Source: Chloroflexota bacterium (lineage in GTDB: Bacteria > Chloroflexota > Limnocylindria > Limnocylindrales > CSP1-4). From it: 11,114 nt of DNA. The translations under genes and the position numbers were made by a program. The DNA lies in NCBI GenBank assembly GCA_016200745.1, contig JACQEF010000329.1, positions 1-11,114 of the forward strand. Direction: 5' to 3'. A model generated the notes under the pieces. It made no database searches. It was not told where the DNA came from and saw nothing but the letters and a program-made list of their open reading frames with translations. Every line of letters begins with the position of its first letter. Position 1 is the first letter of the stretch. Below are positions 7,198-11,114 of this stretch, piece by piece.

Positions 7198-7225
7198 ACG
7201 TCGTGGCGACGACGCCTGTCGGCCT

Positions 7226-7246
7226 CCTCATCCAACGAGGATGAGG
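7226..7246 (-). repeat. Hairpin over the potA stop codon, upstream of potD
   Basis: CCTCATCC and GGATGAGG form exact 8-bp arms around a 5-nt loop. On the minus-strand transcript the stem contains the potA TGA stop and ends about 28 nt before the potD Shine-Dalgarno sequence. It is not followed by a U-run, so it is unlikely to be an intrinsic terminator. It could act as a processing or stability element between the ATPase and binding-protein cistrons. Confidence 0.55.
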
Positions 7247-8445
7247 TTGGCCGTTTCGTGCCACCGGACGACCACCGGGTCGCCCGGGCCTCCCCCGAGG
7301 GCGCTCCCCGCGCCCACCGTGTTCTGGCGCCGGACGATCAGCTCGCCGGCCAGGTCGGTCACCACCCGGTACTCGGAGTGGTCGCCGAGATACGTCCCCT
7401 GACGGATGCGCCCGGCGAGCTCCGTCCAGCCCGGCGCGGCGCCCGGCGCGGCGCCGTCATCCGGGCGGACCTCGAGCCGTTCCGGTCGCGTGGCGACGGT
7501 GACGGCGTCGCCGGCGGCGATGGCGGCCGCGGGGTCGGTGACCGTCCCACGCAGGACCAACCCTCGGTCGCTCCGGACCGTCGCGGTCCGGCTGGACGCG
7601 TCGACCCCTTCGACGGTCGCCGCGATGAAGTTCGAGCTGCCAAGGAAGTCGGCCACGAACCGGTTGGTCGGGCACTCGTAGAGCTCGGTCGGGTCGCCCT
7701 GCTGCTGGATCCGCCCGTCGCGCATGACGACGATGACGTCGCTCATCGTCAGCGCCTCCTCCTGGTCGTGGGTCACGTACACGAAGGTGATCCCGACCTC
7801 GCGCTGGAGGGCCTTGAGCTCGAGCTGCATCTCCTTTCGCAGCTTGAGGTCGAGGGCGCCCAGCGGCTCGTCGAGGAGGAGGACGGTGGGATGGTTCACC
7901 AGCGCACGGGCCAGCGCGACCCGCTGCTGCTGGCCACCCGACATCTCCCAGGTCCGGCGTCGCTCGTAGCCCGCCAGGCGGACCAGGGCGAGGGCCTCGC
8001 CGACGCGGCGCGCCTCCTCGACCTTGGCGACCTTGCGCTGGCGGAGGCCGTAGCCGACGTTGCGAGCCACGTCCATGTGCGGGAACAGCGCGTAGTGCTG
8101 GAAGACGGTGTTCACGTTCCGGCGGTAGGGCGGGATGCCCGCGATCGGCTTGCCGTCGAGGAAGATCTCGCCCTCGGTGGGCTGCTCGAAGCCGGCGATC
8201 ATCCGCAGCGTCGTCGTCTTGCCGCAGCCCGACGGCCCCAGGAGGCTGTAGAACTCGCCCCTCGAGATCGACAGTCGCATCCGATCGACGGCGGTGACGG
8301 CCCCGAACCGCTTCGTGACGTCCACGATCTCGACGTCGGGCGTGGTCTCGTCCGCAACCCCCGTCGTGGCGCGCGCGACGGCACGCGCTCCCGCGCTGCC
8401 GGCCAACGAAGCAGTCGCGGCGTCCGGGGTCAGGGAGGTGGTCAA
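7228..8445 (-). CDS. potA: Spermidine/putrescine-type ABC transporter ATP-binding protein, PotA-like
   Basis: This 405-residue ATPase powers the PotBC channel. All nucleotide-binding motifs are present: Walker A GPSGCGKT (70-77), Q-loop Gln116 in VFQHYALFPHMD, signature MSGGQQQR (168-175), Walker B VLLLDEP with catalytic Glu193, D-loop GALD and switch His226 in VTHDQEEA. A TOBE-type regulatory region follows from about 280, containing ATRPERLEVRPDD and a small GAAP repeat. The first 35 residues are an Ala/Thr-rich extension before the ABC core (VEIVDVTKRFGAV). The start is TTG, chosen because it opens the frame and has GAGG 6 nt upstream; no ATG or GTG lies between it and the core. It is the first gene of a five-gene minus-strand operon and is divergent from the XRE-cupin regulator across 183 bp. 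PotA/CUT1-type ATPase is certain; substrate is inferred from neighbours. Confidence 0.94.
   Translation of the reverse strand: MTTSLTPDAATASLAGSAGARAVARATTGVADETTPDVEIVDVTKRFGAVTAVDRMRLSISRGEFYSLLGPSGCGKTTTLRMIAGFEQPTEGEIFLDGKPIAGIPPYRRNVNTVFQHYALFPHMDVARNVGYGLRQRKVAKVEEARRVGEALALVRLAGYERRRTWEMSGGQQQRVALARALVNHPTVLLLDEPLGALDLKLRKEMQLELKALQREVGITFVYVTHDQEEALTMSDVIVVMRDGRIQQQGDPTELYECPTNRFVADFLGSSNFIAATVEGVDASSRTATVRSDRGLVLRGTVTDPAAAIAAGDAVTVATRPERLEVRPDDGAAPGAAPGWTELAGRIRQGTYLGDHSEYRVVTDLAGELIVRRQNTVGAGSALGGGPGDPVVVRWHETANLILVG
7429..7455. repeat. 12-bp tandem repeat, 2.25 copies, inside potA
   Basis: The unit GCCCGGCGCGGC occurs at 7429-7440 and exactly again at 7441-7452, followed by the first three bases of a third copy. 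It encodes GAAPGAAPG in the linker before the last TOBE segment of PotA. It keeps the reading frame and looks like a small in-frame slippage duplication. Confidence 0.8.
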
Positions 8446-8451
8446 CGGCGG

Positions 8452-8455
8452 CCTC
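8452..8455 (-). promoter_or_regulatory. Ribosome-binding site supporting the TTG start of potA
   Basis: GAGG on the minus strand lies 6 nt before the TTG at 8445. It is short, but correctly spaced, and there is no better start nearby. Confidence 0.5.
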
Positions 8456-8490
8456 GAGGTGCGGCTTCGGGGCGCTGGGGACGATGGACC

Positions 8491-8509
8491 CCTGTAGCGA
8501 CGCTACAGG
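8491..8509. promoter_or_regulatory. Perfect 19-bp inverted repeat, candidate operator (potA-proximal)
   Basis: CCTGTAGCGACGCTACAGG has two exact 9-bp arms around a single central A at 8500. On the minus strand it contains TAGCGT (8505-8500), which fits a TAnnnT -10 element for potA and would give a leader of about 47 nt; no matching -35 is seen. A repressor bound here would block that promoter. The divergent XRE-cupin regulator is the obvious candidate ligand. Confidence 0.6.
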
Positions 8510-8511
8510 AT

Positions 8512-8518
8512 CGCTGCA
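8512..8518 (+). promoter_or_regulatory. Lone half-site CGCTGCA, one turn from the first operator
   Basis: CGCTGCA repeats the CGCWRCA half-site of the flanking inverted repeats. It starts 11 bp after the right arm CGCTACA (8501), so the two are direct repeats one helical turn apart; the two 11-mers from 8501 and 8512 match at 8 of 11 positions. An auxiliary site is possible, chance is not excluded. Confidence 0.35.
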
Positions 8519-8554
8519 TGGTACGGGCGAGGACGACGAGCGTCAACGCGGAAG

Positions 8555-8573
8555 TGCTGCGAGATTCGCAGCA
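8555..8573. promoter_or_regulatory. Perfect 8-bp-arm inverted repeat, candidate operator (regulator-proximal)
   Basis: TGCTGCGA (8555-8562) and TCGCAGCA (8566-8573) are exact reverse complements around GAT. The total span is 19 bp, and each arm contains the half-site CGCWRCA seen in the first repeat, though the half-sites are 5 bp apart here and 1 bp apart there. It lies 41 bp upstream of the -10 of the XRE gene, about 64 bp centre-to-centre from the first repeat, close to six helical turns. Confidence 0.55.
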
Positions 8574-8614
8574 TGAGGGCGTATTCCGGTATCGATCTCG
8601 CGCCGGACTGTACC

Positions 8615-8628
8615 TATACTTCAGTCCC
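8615..8628 (+). promoter_or_regulatory. Putative -10 element of a leaderless promoter for the XRE-cupin regulator
   Basis: TATACT (8615-8620) is a near-consensus -10, 8 nt before the GTG at 8629. No Shine-Dalgarno sequence is present before this GTG or before the ATG at 8650, which favours a leaderless GTG. No convincing -35 is seen. Confidence 0.6.
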
Positions 8629-9204
8629 GTGAAGCCGCCACCGGATGCCATGACCCGCGACCTGCAGCTCGGCGCAAGGATCAGGACGTTGCGCCAGGCG
8701 CGCCGGCTGACGCTCCGCGACGTCTCGGAGCGTGCCGGCGTGACCGAGAGCTTCCTGTCGCAGGTCGAGCGCGAGGTCACCAGCCCGTCGATCGCCACGG
8801 TCCAGCGGATCGCCCGCGCCCTCGACCTGTCAATCGCGCAGCTGTTCGCCGACGAGCCGGAGGCCGGCCGGGTGGTCCGGCGCGAGGCGCGCCGACGGAT
8901 CGCCTACCCGGGCCTCAAGGCGGTCGACGAGTTCCTCACCTCGAACATGGCCGGCCGGCTCCAGGTGATCCTGTCGACGATCGAGCCGGGTGGCGGGACC
9001 GGCGACGAGCCCTATACACACGAGTCCGACGAGGAGGTCGTGGTGGTCCTGACGGGCGTCCTCGACCTGTGGGTCTCGGACGAGCACTACGTGCTCCGTG
9101 AGGGCGATGCGATCACCTTCCCGTCGCGCCTGCCGCACTGGAACATGAACCGCAGCGACGGACCGGTCACGGTCCTCTTCTGCGTCACACCGCCCAGCTT
9201 CTGA
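8629..9204 (+). CDS. XRE-family transcriptional regulator with C-terminal cupin domain (PuuR-like)
   Basis: This 191-residue protein joins an N-terminal XRE helix-turn-helix (about 13-72; LGARIRTLRQARRLTLRDVSERAGVTESFLSQVER, then TSPSIATVQRIARAL) to a C-terminal cupin (about 112-186; YTHESDEEVVVVLTGVLDLWV, LREGDAITFPSRLPHWNMN, with His131, Glu135/136 and His170 at usual cupin ligand positions). PuuR, the E. coli putrescine regulator, has this architecture, and such proteins often sense a small metabolite through the cupin. Divergence from the pot operon makes it the likely local repressor, perhaps responding to imported polyamine; this is inference. The start is GTG at 8629, supported by a -10 element 8 nt upstream; ATG at 8650 (184 residues) is the alternative. 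The frame is open far upstream on the plus strand, but that part is antisense to pot genes. Confidence 0.92.
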   Translation: MKPPPDAMTRDLQLGARIRTLRQARRLTLRDVSERAGVTESFLSQVEREVTSPSIATVQRIARALDLSIAQLFADEPEAGRVVRREARRRIAYPGLKAVDEFLTSNMAGRLQVILSTIEPGGGTGDEPYTHESDEEVVVVLTGVLDLWVSDEHYVLREGDAITFPSRLPHWNMNRSDGPVTVLFCVTPPSF

Positions 9205-9230
9205 GCGTCCGGCGACCCGTCCTCGCCCCC

Positions 9231-9244
9231 TAGAATGGCCGCAC
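9231..9244 (+). promoter_or_regulatory. Putative -10 element of a leaderless manC promoter
   Basis: TAGAAT (9231-9236) is a good -10 match, 8 nt before the manC ATG at 9245, with no Shine-Dalgarno sequence between them. It lies in the 40-bp gap after the regulator stop. The spacing equals that before metK and the XRE gene. Confidence 0.55.
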
Positions 9245-10303
9245 ATGTATGCGGTCATCCTGGCTGGAGGCGGCGGCACACGGCTCCATCCCCTCAGCCG
9301 GCCGGAACAGCCCAAGCCGTTCCTCCCCCTCGTGACCGGCGAAACGTTGCTCCAGGGCACCGTCGCCCGCCTCGCGGGTGTGACGGACGACGTGACGATC
9401 GTCACCGACCGGCGCTACGAGCGGCTCGTGCGGACCCAGCTCCCCGGCATCCCGATGCTGCTCGAGCCACTCGGGCGCAATACCGCGGCCGCGATCGCCC
9501 TGGCCGCGCTGGCCATCGACCGCCCCGACGACGAGGTGATGCTGGTGCTGCCGGCGGACCAGACCGTCGAGCGAGGATTGGTCTTCGCCGAGGTGCTGCG
9601 CGCCGCGGCCGAGAGTCTCGCGACCGGGGCGTTCGGTATCGACGACCCGCTGGTCACGCTCGGCATCCGGGTCGACCGCCCCGCCACCGAGTACGGCTAC
9701 CTGGTGCCGGACCTCGCCCGCGGTGGGGTCGTCCGCGGGCTGACGGGCTATCCGCTCCAGCGGTTCACGGAGAAGCCGAAGCCTGCCGAAGCCGAGGACT
9801 TGATGCAGCAGCCGGGGGTGGCCTGGAACGCCGGCATCTTCCTGTGGCGGCGCCGGGCGATCGTCGCGGCGCTCCGCCGCTACACCGGCCTGGTCCAGTC
9901 GCTCGGGCCGATGGTCTCGTCGCCGCAGATGCTCGACCGCGCGTACGAGTCGATCCAGCGCGCCGTCTCGATCGACTACGCGGTCATGGAGAGCGCCGCG
10001 CGCAACGGGTCGGTGGTCATGGCCTCGATGGACGTCGGCTGGTCCGACCTCGGGTCCTGGACGTCGCTGCTGGCGGCGATCGGCGCGCGCGGAAGCGGCT
10101 CGGTCGTCCAAGCCGGTGAGACCGTGACCGTCGAAGCCGACGACCTCGTCGTGCGGCGCGTCGGCGGGCACCTCGGAGTCATCGCTCCGCCGGAGCGCGG
10201 TAGCATCATCGCCACGCAGCCGCTGGCCGTGCTGCGCGGGTCGGGTCCGGACCTGGCCATCGTCGAGGAGCTGATCAAGCGTTGCTCGGGACCGGAGGTT
10301 TGA
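9245..10303 (+). CDS. manC: Mannose-1-phosphate guanylyltransferase (GDP-mannose pyrophosphorylase)
   Basis: The enzyme joins mannose-1-phosphate and GTP into GDP-mannose and pyrophosphate in the cytoplasm. The 352-residue protein starts directly with the sugar-nucleotidyltransferase signature (ILAGGGGTRLHPLSRPEQPK, with catalytic-type Arg13 and Lys24) and continues with EPLGRNTAAAIALAA (74-88), RFTEKPKP (173-180), WNAGIFLWR (194-202), SIDYAVME (242-249) and GWSDLGSW (265-272), all typical of ManC. It is the short form without the C-terminal phosphomannose isomerase domain of bifunctional enzymes. The LPADH motif reads LPADQ (Gln106). The ATG start is preceded by a -10-like element, suggesting a leaderless mRNA. 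The phosphomutase begins one base after the stop, so manC and the mutase form a GDP-mannose pair. Identification is firm, since the mannose-specific blocks are present. Confidence 0.93.
   Translation: MYAVILAGGGGTRLHPLSRPEQPKPFLPLVTGETLLQGTVARLAGVTDDVTIVTDRRYERLVRTQLPGIPMLLEPLGRNTAAAIALAALAIDRPDDEVMLVLPADQTVERGLVFAEVLRAAAESLATGAFGIDDPLVTLGIRVDRPATEYGYLVPDLARGGVVRGLTGYPLQRFTEKPKPAEAEDLMQQPGVAWNAGIFLWRRRAIVAALRRYTGLVQSLGPMVSSPQMLDRAYESIQRAVSIDYAVMESAARNGSVVMASMDVGWSDLGSWTSLLAAIGARGSGSVVQAGETVTVEADDLVVRRVGGHLGVIAPPERGSIIATQPLAVLRGSGPDLAIVEELIKRCSGPEV
10294..10298 (+). promoter_or_regulatory. Shine-Dalgarno sequence of the phosphomutase gene, inside the manC 3' end
   Basis: GGAGG lies 6 nt before the TTG at 10305, overlapping the last codons of manC. 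It fixes the otherwise doubtful TTG start and indicates coupled translation. Confidence 0.75.
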
Positions 10304-10304
10304 C

Positions 10305-11114
10305 TTGACGCTCGTCCGCCACGCGCCCGAACCCACGACGATCGTCTTCGGCACGGATGGCTGGCGCGCCAGGATCGCCGACGAGTTCACGTTCGACGCC
10401 GTCCGGCGTTGTGCCGACGGCGTGGCGAGCTACGTCGTCGGGCGTGGCGAGGTGGCCAAGGGCGTCGTGATCGCGTACGACCGGCGGTTCGCTTCCGAGC
10501 ATTTCGCCGCGGCCGCGGCCGAGGTCCTGCTGGCGCGGGACATCCCGGTCGCCTTCGCCAACCACGCCGTCCCGACCCAGATGAGCTCGTTCGAGGTCAT
10601 CCAGCGCGGCGCCGCGGCCGGGATCGTCATCACGGCCAGCCACAACCCCTGGGTCGACAACGGGTTCAAGGTCAAGGCGCCGACCGGAGCGGCGGCGGGG
10701 CCCGACATCCTCGGCGTGATCGAGACCCGGTTGGCCGCCAACGGGACCGAGGCGATCGCCCGGCGCCCGTTCGCCGACGCGGAGGCCGCCGGGCTGGTCG
10801 AGCGGTTCGATCCATACGACGGGTACGAGCGGTTCGTCCGGCGGACGATCGACCTCGACGCGCTCCGTGCCGCGGATCTCAGCGTCCTCGTGGACCCGAT
10901 GTGGGGCGCCGGGAGCGGCTGGCTGTCACGCCTCCTGGCGGGCGGCCGGATCCGGGTCACGGAACTCCATCAGGAACGCAACCCGTACTTCGGCGGGGTC
11001 AACCCGGAGCCGATCCGGCCGAACATCAACGAGGCGCTCGGGCTGATGGCCGGCGGCGGGTTCGACCTGGGCCTGCTGCTCGACGGCGACGCGGACCGGG
11101 CCGGCGCGGCGGAC
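10305..11114 (+). CDS. Phosphomannomutase/phosphoglucomutase, N-terminal part (runs off the window)
   Basis: The first 270 residues of an alpha-D-phosphohexomutase are present; the family is usually about 450-480 residues. FGTDGWRARI (15-24) is the family's N-terminal motif. ITASHNP holds the phosphorylated Ser112, and DGDADR (Asp260, Asp262, Asp264, Arg265) is the Mg-binding loop, the last motif before the window ends. The enzyme interconverts hexose 6- and 1-phosphates; next to manC it most likely makes mannose-1-phosphate, although glucose activity cannot be excluded. The start is TTG, with GGAGG 6 nt upstream and only one base after the manC stop; no ATG or GTG lies between it and the first conserved motif. 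The domain III-IV sugar-specificity residues lie outside the window, so I give no gene symbol. Confidence 0.92.
   Translation, partial: MTLVRHAPEPTTIVFGTDGWRARIADEFTFDAVRRCADGVASYVVGRGEVAKGVVIAYDRRFASEHFAAAAAEVLLARDIPVAFANHAVPTQMSSFEVIQRGAAAGIVITASHNPWVDNGFKVKAPTGAAAGPDILGVIETRLAANGTEAIARRPFADAEAAGLVERFDPYDGYERFVRRTIDLDALRAADLSVLVDPMWGAGSGWLSRLLAGGRIRVTELHQERNPYFGGVNPEPIRPNINEALGLMAGGGFDLGLLLDGDADRAGAAD

Noticed and set aside
7196..7206. A short palindrome CCACG-T-CGTGG next to the potD ribosome-binding site
   Set aside because: Five-base arms are too short to separate from chance here, and no similar site is seen in the regulator's intergenic region.
5824..9204. A 1126-codon open plus-strand frame leading into the XRE-cupin gene
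   Set aside because: It is antisense to potB, potD and potA, has low-complexity Arg/Leu/Val/Asp-rich translation and no motifs until about residue 936. The openness comes from high-GC codon bias opposite real genes; only 8629-9204 is protein-like.
1..11114. CRISPR arrays, insertion sequences, tRNA or rRNA genes, toxin-antitoxin or phage-defence genes
   Set aside because: I looked for spaced direct repeats, terminal inverted repeats with transposase motifs, tRNA-like cloverleaf arms and defence-type domains on both strands and found none.

Overview
The window is GC-rich (roughly 70% by eye), densely coding bacterial chromosome with strong third-position G/C bias. Seven of the ten start codons I assign are GTG or TTG. 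The short-tailed adenosylhomocysteinase, the MetK sequence and the apparent leaderless promoters (TAnnnT exactly 8 nt before the start codon) suggest an uncultured Chloroflexota (Limnocylindria/Ellin6529-like) more than an actinobacterium. That placement is inference from protein flavour, not a phylogeny. I see no rRNA, tRNA, CRISPR array, insertion sequence, phage gene or riboswitch. The longest stretch without a gene is the 183-bp divergent region at 8446-8628.

Region 1 (1-3561, plus strand) is a methyl-cycle block. It holds the 3' end of ahcY (S-adenosylhomocysteine hydrolase), an S9-family serine peptidase starting 4 nt later, and metK (SAM synthetase), which has its own apparent leaderless promoter. 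AhcY and MetK act at opposite sides of the SAM cycle; the peptidase between them has no obvious role in it.

Region 2 (8445-3578, minus strand) is one apparent operon for a polyamine-type ABC importer. The order is potA (ATPase), potD (Tat-exported lipoprotein binding protein), potB and potC (permeases, 4-nt overlap), then a GlcG/HbpS-like small protein 8 nt after potC. Upstream and divergent lies an XRE-cupin regulator of the PuuR type (8629-9204). The divergent region holds two perfect 19-bp inverted repeats and a lone copy of their shared half-site, a good candidate operator array. PotD keeps the aromatic cage of E. coli PotD but changes several polar contacts, and PotC lacks the normally conserved EAA-loop glycine, so the transported amine may differ from spermidine/putrescine.

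Region 3 (9245-11114, plus strand) is a GDP-mannose block: manC (mannose-1-phosphate guanylyltransferase, leaderless) followed by a phosphomannomutase/phosphoglucomutase that runs off the window. Together they would convert mannose-6-phosphate to GDP-mannose for glycans.

Nothing here is a wholly new system. The most notable items are the regulator/operator array with the divergent pot operon, its GlcG/HbpS-like passenger, the PotD and PotC residue changes, and the uniform leaderless promoter geometry at three genes.
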